From contig NZ_LNCU01000013.1 of NCBI RefSeq assembly GCF_001542415.1, positions 18,718-61,133 of the forward strand: 42,416 bases of DNA. The letters run 5' to 3'. The position numbers were made by a program, and so were the translations under genes. This stretch comes from Bradyrhizobium macuxiense. GTDB taxonomy: Bacteria; Pseudomonadota; Alphaproteobacteria; Rhizobiales; Xanthobacteraceae. The notes beneath the pieces were generated by a model, which worked only from the letters and a program-made list of their open reading frames with translations, had not been told where the DNA came from and did not search any database. Below, in pieces: positions 34,250 through 41,840 of the stretch (position 1 is its first letter; each line of letters starts with the position of its first letter).

Positions 34250-34875
34250 CCCTTGCAACTGTCTCGACGCAAAGCTCCGAGCCGGTCTTTCACGTCATCG
34301 ACGAGCACGCCCATCCGGAAGGCGCCAGCACCATGCTGGGCTTCTGGATCTACCTGATGAGCGACTGCCTCATCTTCGCGATCCTGTTTGCGACCTTCGG
34401 CGTGCTCGGCGGCAACTACGCCGCCGGCCCCGCGCCGAAGGACCTGTTCGACCTCAAGCTCGTCGCGCTGAACACGACGATGCTGCTGCTCTCCTCGATC
34501 ACCTATGGCTTCGCCATGCTGACGATGGAGAAATCGAAGGTCGGCGCGACGCAGGCCTGGCTCGTGATCACCGGCCTGTTCGGCCTTGCGTTCCTCGGCA
34601 TCGAGCTCACCGAGTTCGCGCACATGATCCATGAGGGCGCGACGCCGCAGCGCAGCGCCTTCCTGTCGTCCTTCTTCACGCTGGTCGGCACCCACGGTCT
34701 GCACGTCACCTTCGGCCTGGTCTGGTTGACGACGCTGATGGTGCAGGTCGCGCGTTTCGGCCTGATCGAAGCCAACCGGCGCCGCCTGATGTGCCTGTCC
34801 ATGTTCTGGCACTTCCTGGACGTGGTCTGGATCGGCGTCTTCACCTTCGTCTATCTCCTGGGAATGCTGCGATGA
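34246..34875 (+). CDS. cyoC: Quinol oxidase subunit III
   Basis: 209 residues, about five membrane helices ([99 protein letters not shown]). The [11 protein letters not shown] and [10 protein letters not shown] blocks are subunit III hallmarks. The start ATGA overlaps the cyoB stop, and its own stop overlaps cyoD in the same way, so all three are translationally coupled. Confidence 0.96.
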   Translation: MTLATVSTQSSEPVFHVIDEHAHPEGASTMLGFWIYLMSDCLIFAILFATFGVLGGNYAAGPAPKDLFDLKLVALNTTMLLLSSITYGFAMLTMEKSKVGATQAWLVITGLFGLAFLGIELTEFAHMIHEGATPQRSAFLSSFFTLVGTHGLHVTFGLVWLTTLMVQVARFGLIEANRRRLMCLSMFWHFLDVVWIGVFTFVYLLGMLR

Positions 34876-35261
34876 CCTCAGACTCTCACGCTTTGCCCTC
34901 CACGGGCGATCACGGCCACCATGCGCATGATGCGGCCTCCCACGGCACGCTCTCAAGCTACCTGATCGGCTTCGGCCTCTCCGTCGTCCTCACGGCGGTG
35001 CCGTTCTGGCTGGTGATGACGGGTACGATTGCCGATAAGCAGGTCACCGCGCTGATCGTGCTGGTGCTCGCCGCCGTGCAGATCGTCGTGCACATGGTCT
35101 ACTTCCTGCACATGAACACCCGGTCCGAGAACGGCTGGACCATGATGGCGCTGATCTTCACGGTCATCATGGTGGTGATCGCGCTGACCGGCTCGCTGTG
35201 GGTCATGCATCACCTCAACGTCAACATGATGCCCGTGCACGACATGAGCCAGATGCCGTGA
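34872..35261 (+). CDS. cyoD: Quinol oxidase subunit IV
   Basis: 129 residues; ATGA overlap with cyoC sets the start at 34872. A His-rich cytoplasmic start (GDHGHHAHDAASHG) precedes three membrane helices: SSYLIGFGLSVVLTAVPFWL, VTALIVLVLAAVQIVVHMVYF and WTMMALIFTVIMVVIALTG. The HMVYFLHMN motif is conserved in CyoD/QoxD. It stabilises the assembled oxidase. The stop overlaps the SURF1 start (GTGA). Confidence 0.95.
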   Translation: MTSDSHALPSTGDHGHHAHDAASHGTLSSYLIGFGLSVVLTAVPFWLVMTGTIADKQVTALIVLVLAAVQIVVHMVYFLHMNTRSENGWTMMALIFTVIMVVIALTGSLWVMHHLNVNMMPVHDMSQMP

Positions 35262-36082
35262 CAATACGGTCTTCCAGGCCCTCCCTGTGGCTCCTCACGC
35301 TCGGCATGCTGGGCGTGGCGCTGCTGACCGCGCTCGGCGTCTGGCAGATCGAGCGCAGGACCTGGAAGCTGGCACTGATCGAGCGTGTCGAGCAGCGCAT
35401 TCACGCCGCTCCCGCCGGACTACCGGCCCCGTCATCCTGGCCGGCGGTGACCGCCGCCGGCGACGAATACCGTCGCGTCACCGTGACCGGCACGTTCCTG
35501 AACGCGGACGAGACCCTGGTGCGGGCTGTGACCGACGACGGCCCGGGCTTCTGGGTGCTGACGCCGCTGCGAACCGCCGACGGAACCACGGTGCTGGTCA
35601 ACCGCGGCTTCGTCCCGGCCGATAGACGCGATCCGGCGACACGGCGCGAGGGCGATCCGCGGGGGATGGCGACCGTCACCGGCCTGCTGCGGATGTCGGA
35701 ACCGAAGGGCGGCTTCCTGCGCAGCAATGACCCCGCCGCCGGCCGCTGGTACTCGCGCGACGTCGCGGCGATCGCGGCCACGCACGGATTGTCGCAGGTC
35801 GCGCCCTTCTTCGTCGACGCCGACGCCACCGCCAATCCCGGCGGCTACCCGGTCGGCGGGCTCACCGTCGTGCGGTTTCACAACAGCCATCTGATTTACG
35901 CGCTGACATGGTTCACGCTGGCCTTTATGCTGGCGGCCGCACTCCTGCGCGCCGTGCGCGGCAGGGGTCGCACCGCCGGCTCCGATCCACGACGGGCCGC
36001 CGTGCGCCGCCTGATCGGCACAGCACGCAACCTGTCTCGCAACCCAGGCCCAGATGCTCGAGCGCACATCGGATCTGCATGA
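35258..36082 (+). CDS. SURF1-family oxidase assembly protein
   Basis: 274 residues from GTG 35258, overlapping the cyoD stop. An N-terminal membrane helix (LWLLTLGMLGVALLTALGVW) with the W-Q-x-x-R motif, the soluble middle part (RVTVTGTFLNADETLV; GFWVLTPLRTADGTTVLVNRG) and a C-terminal helix (HLIYALTWFTLAFMLAAALL) preceded by N-x-H-x-x-Y are the SURF1 layout. SURF1 proteins handle heme a for oxidase assembly. Its place here, with no cyoE (heme O synthase), suggests the oxidase uses heme a (ba3) rather than bo3. The C-terminus overlaps the next gene by about 29 nt. Confidence 0.93.
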   Translation: MTIRSSRPSLWLLTLGMLGVALLTALGVWQIERRTWKLALIERVEQRIHAAPAGLPAPSSWPAVTAAGDEYRRVTVTGTFLNADETLVRAVTDDGPGFWVLTPLRTADGTTVLVNRGFVPADRRDPATRREGDPRGMATVTGLLRMSEPKGGFLRSNDPAAGRWYSRDVAAIAATHGLSQVAPFFVDADATANPGGYPVGGLTVVRFHNSHLIYALTWFTLAFMLAAALLRAVRGRGRTAGSDPRRAAVRRLIGTARNLSRNPGPDARAHIGSA

Positions 36083-37445
36083 CGACGAAATGGCGGAAGG
36101 GACCGCCGTGACGCCGCATGCCGGCAGCGCACCGACCGGCCTGCCGATCGACCTCACCGCGCCCACACCGACCGACGCCGCGACCAACCGCAAGAACATG
36201 GCGCTGCTGATCCAGCTGCGCTGGACGGCGGTGATCGGCCAGATCGTCACCATCGGCTTCGTGCAGTTCTGGATGGGCATCGCGCTGCCGCTGCTGCCGA
36301 TGGCCGCCGTGATCTGCGGCCTGGTGGCGCTCAATCTCGTCTGCCTGCTCTGGGTGCGCTACCGTGCCGATATCAACAACCGCGAACTTCTGATCGCGCT
36401 GACGCTCGATGTGGCGGCGCTGACAACCCTGCTCTATCTCAGCGGCGGCGCCACCAATCCCTTCACGTCGCTCTATCTGCTGCAAGTGACGCTCGGCGCG
36501 GTGCTGCTCGACGCGGCGTCGACCTGGTCGCTGGTGGCGCTGATCTGCATGAGTTACGCCTGGCTCACCAGCTATTACGAGCCGCTGGCGCTGCCGCAGG
36601 AAGGATATGGCGACGCATTCAGCCGCTACATCGCCGGCACCTTCATCGGCCTCGTGCTCGAGGCGGTGCTGCTCGTGGTGTTCGTGACCCGGATCAACCG
36701 CAATCTGCGCGACCGCGACGCGCGCCTGGCCGCGTTGCGCCAGGACGCCGCCGAGCAGGATCATATCGTGCGGATGGGCCTCCTGGCATCCGGAGCCGCG
36801 CACGAGCTCGGCACACCGCTGTCGTCGCTTTCGGTCATCCTGAACGACTGGCGCCGCATGCCGGCATTCACCTCCGATCCCGAACTGTCGCAGGACCTCG
36901 GCGAGATGGAGACCTCGCTCCAGCGCTGCAAGACGATCGTGACGGGCATCCTGCTGTCCGCCGGCGAAGCGCGCGGCGAAGGCTCGTCGCCGACGACAGT
37001 TGCGGCCTTCCTGACCGCATTGGTGGACGAATGGCGGACGACACGGCCCTCGGCCACTCTGTATTTCCGCAACGCGTTCGGCGCCGACCTGCCGATCGTG
37101 TCCGACATCGCGCTCAAGCAGGCGATCTTCAACGTGCTCGACAATGCCGCCGAGGTCTCGCGCGACTGGATCGAGCTGATGGCGGAGCGGAGGGACGAGA
37201 GGCTGGTGCTGTCGGTGACCGATCGTGGACCGGGCTTCGCGCGCGAGGTGCTGCCGAATATCGGAAAGCCCTATCAATCGACCAAGGGCAGACCCGGCAG
37301 CGGCCTCGGCCTGTTCCTGGTCGTCAATGTCGTGCGCAAGCTTGGCGGCGTGGTGACGGCGCGCAACCGGCCGGATATCGGTGCTGCGGTCAGGCTCGAA
37401 CTTCCGCTCTCGACACTCGTGATCGGAGACGAACTTGACGGATGA
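36054..37445 (+). CDS. RegB/PrrB/ActS-type redox sensor kinase
   Basis: 463 residues if started at ATG 36054; ATG 36090 is also possible. Six membrane helices (about 51-205) contain GGATNPF (131-137), matching the GGxxNPF quinone-sensing motif of RegB. The kinase core has H250 in AHELGTPL, Cys292 in QRCKTI (the place of the redox-active Cys of RegB), N-box NVLDNAAE, DRGPGF (390-395) and GSGLGL (415-420). RegB lowers its activity when the quinone pool is oxidised. Its gene sits inside the quinol oxidase operon, so the kinase senses the same pool that the oxidase drains. Confidence 0.93.
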   Translation: MLERTSDLHDDEMAEGTAVTPHAGSAPTGLPIDLTAPTPTDAATNRKNMALLIQLRWTAVIGQIVTIGFVQFWMGIALPLLPMAAVICGLVALNLVCLLWVRYRADINNRELLIALTLDVAALTTLLYLSGGATNPFTSLYLLQVTLGAVLLDAASTWSLVALICMSYAWLTSYYEPLALPQEGYGDAFSRYIAGTFIGLVLEAVLLVVFVTRINRNLRDRDARLAALRQDAAEQDHIVRMGLLASGAAHELGTPLSSLSVILNDWRRMPAFTSDPELSQDLGEMETSLQRCKTIVTGILLSAGEARGEGSSPTTVAAFLTALVDEWRTTRPSATLYFRNAFGADLPIVSDIALKQAIFNVLDNAAEVSRDWIELMAERRDERLVLSVTDRGPGFAREVLPNIGKPYQSTKGRPGSGLGLFLVVNVVRKLGGVVTARNRPDIGAAVRLELPLSTLVIGDELDG

Positions 37446-37971
37446 ACGCCAGCTTCTGATCGTCGAAGACGACGCAGGCTTTGCTCGCACGCTGAAGCGT
37501 TCGTTCGAGCGCCGGGACTACGGCGTCGTTGTCGCCGCCTCGCTCGACGAGGTCCGCCATCTGCTTGAACAGCAATCGCCCGGCTATGCCGTGGTCGACC
37601 TGAAGCTCGCCGGCGGCGCCTCCGGTCTTGCCTGCGTGGAAGCGCTGCATGCGCATGACCCGGAGATGCTGATCGTCGTGCTGACGGGATTCGCCAGCAT
37701 TGCCACCGCGGTCGAAGCGATCAAGCTCGGCGCCTGCCACTATCTGGCAAAACCGTCCAACACCGACGACATCGAGGCCGCATTCCAGAAAGCGGCCGGC
37801 AATGCCGCCATCGAAGTCGGCGCGCGCCCGACCTCGATCAAGACGCTGGAATGGGAGCGCATCCACCAGACATTGATCGAGACCGATTTCAACATCTCCG
37901 AGGCCGCCCGGCGGCTCGGCATGCACCGCCGCACCCTAGCGCGCAAGCTCGAGAAGCAGCGGGTGAAGTAG
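37435..37971 (+). CDS. RegA/PrrA/ActR-type response regulator
   Basis: 178 residues from TTG 37435 with GGAG six bases upstream; it overlaps the kinase gene by 11 nt. The receiver domain has Asp11/Asp12, phospho-acceptor Asp55, Thr84 and Lys106. The C-terminal Fis-type HTH reads ISEAARRLGMHRRTLARKLE (153-172), close to the nearly invariant RegA helix ETARRLNMHRRTLQR. It is the DNA-binding partner of the kinase; RegA-type proteins control oxidases, photosynthesis and nitrogen genes by redox state. Its target here probably includes the cyo operon itself, as an inference. Confidence 0.93.
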   Translation: MTDERQLLIVEDDAGFARTLKRSFERRDYGVVVAASLDEVRHLLEQQSPGYAVVDLKLAGGASGLACVEALHAHDPEMLIVVLTGFASIATAVEAIKLGACHYLAKPSNTDDIEAAFQKAAGNAAIEVGARPTSIKTLEWERIHQTLIETDFNISEAARRLGMHRRTLARKLEKQRVK

Positions 37972-37978
37972 CTCCGGT

Positions 37979-38398
37979 ATGACCGACGCCGACCGCCTCT
38001 TCCAGCCCCGCTCCGACGATGCCGACGACGCGACGATGATCGCGGAGGCCATCGGCTGCGTCGAACGCTTTACGGATCGCTTCAATGCCCGCGACCTTGC
38101 CGGCATGGATGCGTTGCTGCACTTCCCGCACGTCATCCTGTCGGGCGAGCAGCTCGTGATCTGGGACGGGCCGGGCAAGCTGCCGGCGTCATTCTTCGAT
38201 GAACTGTCGCGCGACACCGGATGGGCGAAGACCAGCTATCAGCGCAAGGATCCCGTGCTGGTCAGTCCGCGCAAGGTCCATCTGCTAGTTGAGTATACCC
38301 GCGATCGCGCCGACGGATCGATCGCGAGCCGCCACCGCAACCTCTGGATCGTGACATCAGAGGACGGCCGCTGGGGCATCAAGCAGCGTTCGTACTGA
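37979..38398 (+). CDS. NTF2-like (SnoaL-type) protein
   Basis: 139 residues, starting 7 nt after regA, so perhaps on the same transcript. AIGCVERFTDRFNARDLAGM and DALLHFPHVILSGEQLVIWD are the opening helix pair and strand of the NTF2/SnoaL cone fold, followed by HLLVEYTRDRADGS and NLWIVTSEDGRWGIKQR. The fold serves enzymes and small-molecule binding proteins alike; nothing in the pocket names a function. Confidence 0.8.
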   Translation: MTDADRLFQPRSDDADDATMIAEAIGCVERFTDRFNARDLAGMDALLHFPHVILSGEQLVIWDGPGKLPASFFDELSRDTGWAKTSYQRKDPVLVSPRKVHLLVEYTRDRADGSIASRHRNLWIVTSEDGRWGIKQRSY

Positions 38399-38417
38399 AG
38401 CGGAGGCGCGCTTTTGG

Positions 38418-38439
38418 CGTCGCGACAGGGCTCGCGACG
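38418..38439. terminator. Hairpin between convergent genes
   Basis: Perfect 8-bp arms CGTCGCGA and TCGCGACG with a 6-nt loop, between the NTF2-like stop (38398) and the stop of the convergent MFS gene (38440). No T-run on either side, so its strength is uncertain. Confidence 0.45.
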
Positions 38440-39708
38440 TCAAGCGTCGGCCGCAAGTTGCGGGGTTTGCATTGGCCCGTGAGCTTGGCGCGCATTGATC
38501 GCGGCAAAAGCGCGCCATGGCAGCAGCAGCGGCGTGAGCAGCAGGAGCAGACCGCTGATCGCGATCGCGGCGCGGGCCCCGGCAAGGGCGGCCAGCACAC
38601 CCCAGAACGCAGTCAGCAGCGCGATGGATGCGCTGCTGGTGATCGACCACGCCGTCAGGATACGCGCGGTTCGGTCCATCTCGATCTGCCCGAGGCGATA
38701 CGCCGCCAGAACGGGGGTGAAGACGCCAATGCAGGTGACGAGCCCGAACTGGAGCAGGAACACGAGGACGATGCCGGCCGCACCTTTCGGCATGAAGGCG
38801 AGGCAGACCGACCAGCACACCCGCAGGGTGCCGGCGATGAGCAGAACGGCGTGCTGTCCGAACCGTGCGACCAAAGTGGGCGCGAGCCGCGCACCGATCA
38901 GGCCGCCGATGCACGGCGCGCCCAGTGCAAGCCCGTACTGCCACGGCGCAAAGCCGAGGTCGCCGAGCATCAGCACCGCGAGCAGCGGCGCGGTCGCCAT
39001 GATCAGGCCGTTGACCAGCACGGAGTTGAAGAAGAACGAACGCAACGCGGAATGGACGAGGATGTAGCGCCATCCCGCGAGCAGATCGGCCGCACGAAAG
39101 GCCGGTGCGTCGCGGCGCGCGGGCACCGGCTCCGTCCCGGCGATCGCGCGGATCGCGGCCGCCGACAACAAATAGCTGATCGCATTGGCGACCACGGTCA
39201 CCACCGAACCGAACACTCCGATCGCCGCGCCGCCGAGCGGCGGCCCGATCGCGGTCGCCGTCCAGATGGTGGCTTCAAGCCGGCCGTTGGCGATCACCAG
39301 GTCTTCCGGCTTCACCAGCGCCTTCAGGCAGGCGCCGCTGGCCGCGCGGAAGGCGATATCCGCGGCTGCGACGATCACAGACACGACGAGGAGCTGGGCG
39401 AAGCTGAGCCACCCCAGCATGAAGGCGACGGGGACGCTCAGCATCGCGGCGAAGCGGACAATATCCATCGCGATCATCACCGGCTGCTTGCGCCGGAATT
39501 CGATCCACGGACCGAGCGGCACCGCCATCGCGGCCCCGGCCAGCGGCCCGACCGCGGCCAGCGCCGAAACGGCTCCCGGCCCGACATGCAGCACGAGGAT
39601 CGCGATCAGCGGGAAGGCATCGAATGCGACCCACGTGCCGACCGCGCTGATCGCGAACGCCGCCCACAACCAATCGAATCCGCGCCCCAGCGATCGTCCT
39701 GCAAGCAT
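38440..39708 (-). CDS. MFS transporter (MFS_3/EntS-like exporter group)
   Basis: 422 residues with twelve hydrophobic segments. The start (FDWLWAAFAISAVGTWVAFD, then PLIAILVLHVGPGAVSALAA) and the middle (LLAGWRYILVHSALRSFFFN) follow the EntS/macrolide-exporter-like MFS group; PLGPWIEFRRKQPVMIAMD is the loop 2-3 motif region. Members export siderophores, macrolides or other drugs; the substrate here is unknown. GAGGGG precedes ATG 39708. It has no partner genes; the CarD terminator lies downstream of carD at its 5' side. Confidence 0.88.
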   Translation of the reverse strand: MLAGRSLGRGFDWLWAAFAISAVGTWVAFDAFPLIAILVLHVGPGAVSALAAVGPLAGAAMAVPLGPWIEFRRKQPVMIAMDIVRFAAMLSVPVAFMLGWLSFAQLLVVSVIVAAADIAFRAASGACLKALVKPEDLVIANGRLEATIWTATAIGPPLGGAAIGVFGSVVTVVANAISYLLSAAAIRAIAGTEPVPARRDAPAFRAADLLAGWRYILVHSALRSFFFNSVLVNGLIMATAPLLAVLMLGDLGFAPWQYGLALGAPCIGGLIGARLAPTLVARFGQHAVLLIAGTLRVCWSVCLAFMPKGAAGIVLVFLLQFGLVTCIGVFTPVLAAYRLGQIEMDRTARILTAWSITSSASIALLTAFWGVLAALAGARAAIAISGLLLLLTPLLLPWRAFAAINARQAHGPMQTPQLAADA

Positions 39709-39833
39709 GCCGCGCCCCTCGCCGGTCCAGCGATGTCATGTCGTTGGCGAGGGATCAGGAGCTATGAGTCGCAGCATTCCGCCAAGCGCGATTTGTGCAA
39801 GGCCTGCATGCCGCGAAGCGCGATGTACCCTCC

Positions 39834-39867
39834 AAAAACAAAAGGCCCGATCTTTCGACCGGGCCTT
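39834..39867 (-). terminator. Intrinsic terminator of carD
   Basis: On the minus strand, arms AAGGCCCG and CGGGCCTT enclose a GTCGAAAGAT loop and are followed at once by TTGTTTTT. It begins 25 nt after the carD stop at 39892, a textbook rho-independent terminator. Confidence 0.9.
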
Positions 39868-39891
39868 CCGTCTGAAATCTGTCAGCGCTGC

Positions 39892-40905
39892 TTACGCGGC
39901 TTCGTCGGCCACGCTGGTGTCGTCGCCGTCGGTATCGAGATCGTCACCGTCGGCATCGCCCTCGGCTTCACCTTCGGCAGATTCGGCCTTGGCGCCGCGG
40001 CGCGGGCTCTTGGCGAGCTGGCTCTCGATCTCCTTGACCGCTTCGGTCTCGGTGGAGTGCTGCACCACGGCGATTTCGCGCGACAGGCGGTCGAGCGCCG
40101 CTTCATACAGCTGGCGCTCGGAGTAGGACTGCTCGGGCTGCGATTCCGAACGATAGAGATCGCGGACCACTTCGGCGATCGCGACGATGTCGCCCGAGTT
40201 GATCTTCGCTTCGTATTCCTGGGCGCGGCGCGACCACATGGTGCGCTTGACGCGGGCGCGGCCCTTCAGCGTCTCCAGCGCCCTCTTGACCAGCGACGGC
40301 TCCGACAGTTTGCGCATGCCGACATTGGCGACCTTCGCCGTCGGGACGCGCAACGTCATCTTGTCCTTCATGAAATTGATCACGAACAGCTCGAGCTTGG
40401 CGCCCGCGATCTCCTGCTCCTCGATGGCCAGGATCTGGCCGACGCCGTGAGCCGGATAGACGACGAATTCATTGGCCTTGAAGCCCTGACGCTGGGTCAC
40501 GACCTTCTTCTCCTCGACGCGCGGAGCAGCGGCCGGCTTCGCGGCAACCTTCGGGGCGGCGGCGGGAACGGCAGCCTTCGGGGCAGCCGGCTTGGGCGCC
40601 GCGGCAGACTTGGGGGCGACCTTCGCAGCAGCGGGCTTCGCAGCTGCCACTTTCGCGACAGTCTTGGCAGTCTTTTCTGGCATCACGCTTCTTTTGTTCT
40701 TTGAGGACTTTGCGGCCGAAGCCTTCTTGGCATCCTTCGCGGTCGCCTTGGCACGGCCCTTGGGTGCGCTGCGAGCAACTACAGCGGCTTTCTTTGTCGT
40801 CTTTGAAGCACTCTTTTTACGCGTTTTCTGTGACACAGCCTGCGCGCGGAAACTGCCACGCCCCTGTTCGAGTTTGCGGGAACCTCGAAGCCACAAGGTA
40901 CGCAT
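39892..40905 (-). CDS. CarD-family transcription regulator with a long basic N-terminal tail
   Basis: 337 residues if started at ATG 40905. The CarD core starts near residue 139: FKANEFVVYPAHGVGQILAI, LELFVINFMKDKMTLRVPT, then RALETLKGRARVKRTMWSRR and INSGDIVAIAEVVRDLYRSE. It binds RNA polymerase beta and stabilises open complexes. The tail ahead is rich in Lys, Ala and Pro (SQKTRKKSASKTTKKAA; AAAPKPAAPKAAVPAAAPKV), like histone H1 tails; the C-terminus is very acidic. The start is uncertain: ATG 40683 gives 263 residues. I favour 40905 because the Lys/Ala composition continues upstream and the promoter (40936-40963) would leave a short leader. Confidence 0.88.
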   Translation of the reverse strand: MRTLWLRGSRKLEQGRGSFRAQAVSQKTRKKSASKTTKKAAVVARSAPKGRAKATAKDAKKASAAKSSKNKRSVMPEKTAKTVAKVAAAKPAAAKVAPKSAAAPKPAAPKAAVPAAAPKVAAKPAAAPRVEEKKVVTQRQGFKANEFVVYPAHGVGQILAIEEQEIAGAKLELFVINFMKDKMTLRVPTAKVANVGMRKLSEPSLVKRALETLKGRARVKRTMWSRRAQEYEAKINSGDIVAIAEVVRDLYRSESQPEQSYSERQLYEAALDRLSREIAVVQHSTETEAVKEIESQLAKSPRRGAKAESAEGEAEGDADGDDLDTDGDDTSVADEAA

Positions 40906-40926
40906 GGCAGCGGGTTCTTGGCTTGT

Positions 40927-40948
40927 AATGTGCTCAATATAGCACATT
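40927..40948. promoter_or_regulatory. Palindromic operator over the carD -10
   Basis: Perfect 8-bp arms AATGTGCT (40927-40934) and AGCACATT (40941-40948) with a CAATAT centre. The -10 hexamer of the carD promoter lies in the centre, so a bound repressor would block it. The binding protein is not encoded nearby. Confidence 0.65.
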
Positions 40949-40963
40949 TTCCGCAAAAATCAA
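40936..40963 (-). promoter_or_regulatory. carD promoter
   Basis: Minus strand: -35 TTGATT (40963-40958), 16-nt spacer, -10 TATATT (40941-40936). Predicted start near 40929, about 24 nt ahead of ATG 40905. The local AT-richness contrasts sharply with the GC-rich surroundings. Confidence 0.75.
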
Positions 40964-41054
40964 TGATTTACGCCCGATTCCGGACATAGGGCGGGACCTC
41001 GCGGTCATATGTCCGTCATTAGGGTTAAATCGGCAGGCCGTTCAGGGGCCGGAA

Positions 41055-41068
41055 CGGGCCGAAGCCCG
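41055..41068 (-). terminator. UUCG-loop hairpin downstream of fdxA
   Basis: Minus strand CGGGC / TTCG / GCCCG, a stable tetraloop hairpin 26 nt after the fdxA stop. Only TTCC follows, so it may end transcription weakly or protect the 3' end. Confidence 0.4.
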
Positions 41069-41093
41069 CCCGTATCAGGGTAGGATCAACGAA

Positions 41094-41432
41094 TCAGTCG
41101 CCGGTTCCCGGATTCGGAGAAAAATATTTCTCAAATTTGCCCTCTTTGCCTTCCCACTCCTTGGCGTCTTCGGGCGAATCCTTCTTCTGGGTGATATTCG
41201 GCCAGCTCTTGGCGTAGTCGCGGTTCACCTCGAGCCACTTCTCCAGGCCCGGCTCGGTGTCCGGCTTGATGGCGTCCGCCGGGCATTCCGGCTCGCACAC
41301 GCCGCAATCGATGCATTCGTCAGGATGGATGACCAGCATGTTCTCGCCCTCGTAGAAGCAATCGACGGGGCAGACCTCGACGCAGTCGGTATATTTGCAC
41401 TTGATGCAGGCTTCAGTGACGACGTAGGTCAT
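41094..41432 (-). CDS. fdxA: 7Fe ferredoxin (FdxA/FdII type)
   Basis: 112 residues; GGAG six bases before ATG 41432. By one-residue offset to Azotobacter FdI, Cys9, Cys17 and Cys50 hold a 3Fe-4S cluster and Cys21, Cys40, Cys43, Cys46 a 4Fe-4S cluster; the two extra Cys of that protein (Cys12, Cys25) are also kept. The long, acidic C-terminal tail ([19 protein letters not shown]) is typical of alphaproteobacterial FdxA. It is a low-potential electron carrier in the cytoplasm. In the conserved order helicase / S4 protein / fdxA / carD on one strand. Confidence 0.97.
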   Translation of the reverse strand: MTYVVTEACIKCKYTDCVEVCPVDCFYEGENMLVIHPDECIDCGVCEPECPADAIKPDTEPGLEKWLEVNRDYAKSWPNITQKKDSPEDAKEWEGKEGKFEKYFSPNPGTGD

Positions 41433-41560
41433 CCAAAACTCCGAAAACGGTCAACTTTTTCTGGGGTTGCCTAGCGCAGGAATACCGCAGCCGCAAGGGA
41501 ATCGGGCTCCCAAAAGCGTAAAGGCGTTCCGCGCAAAACCGGATTGCAGCCTCTAGATAG

Positions 41561-41830
41561 CTATTCCCTGCCGGCTTGCAAATCATCATAGAGCACGCGC
41601 GCGGAGGTGGCGTCGCCGCGCCGCTCGGCAAAGCCCGCGACTTTCAGCACGCGGACGCTGTTGTCGAGCGCAACCGTGACGACATCACCGAGCTTGACCG
41701 CATGTCCCGGCGATTTCTCGCGCACGCCGTTGATGCGGACATGCCCGGACTCGACAAGCGCGGCCGCACTGGTGCGGGCCTTCACCACCCGCGCGTGCCA
41801 CAGCCATTTGTCGAGCCGCTGTCTGTCCAA
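41561..41830 (-). CDS. S4-domain RNA-binding protein (HslR/Hsp15-like)
   Basis: 89 residues from TTG 41830. The S4 fold is plain: RLDKWLWHARVVKARTSAAA, LVESGHVRINGVREKSPGHA, VKLGDVVTVALDN. E. coli Hsp15 binds stalled 50S subunits with nascent chains; this shorter relative may do the same. The TTG lies 10 nt after the stop of the helicase gene, so the two are co-translated; the start lacks a good ribosome site, which fits coupling. 128 bases separate it from fdxA. Confidence 0.93.
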   Translation of the reverse strand: MDRQRLDKWLWHARVVKARTSAAALVESGHVRINGVREKSPGHAVKLGDVVTVALDNSVRVLKVAGFAERRGDATSARVLYDDLQAGRE

Positions 41831-41840
41831 GGGGGTTGGA

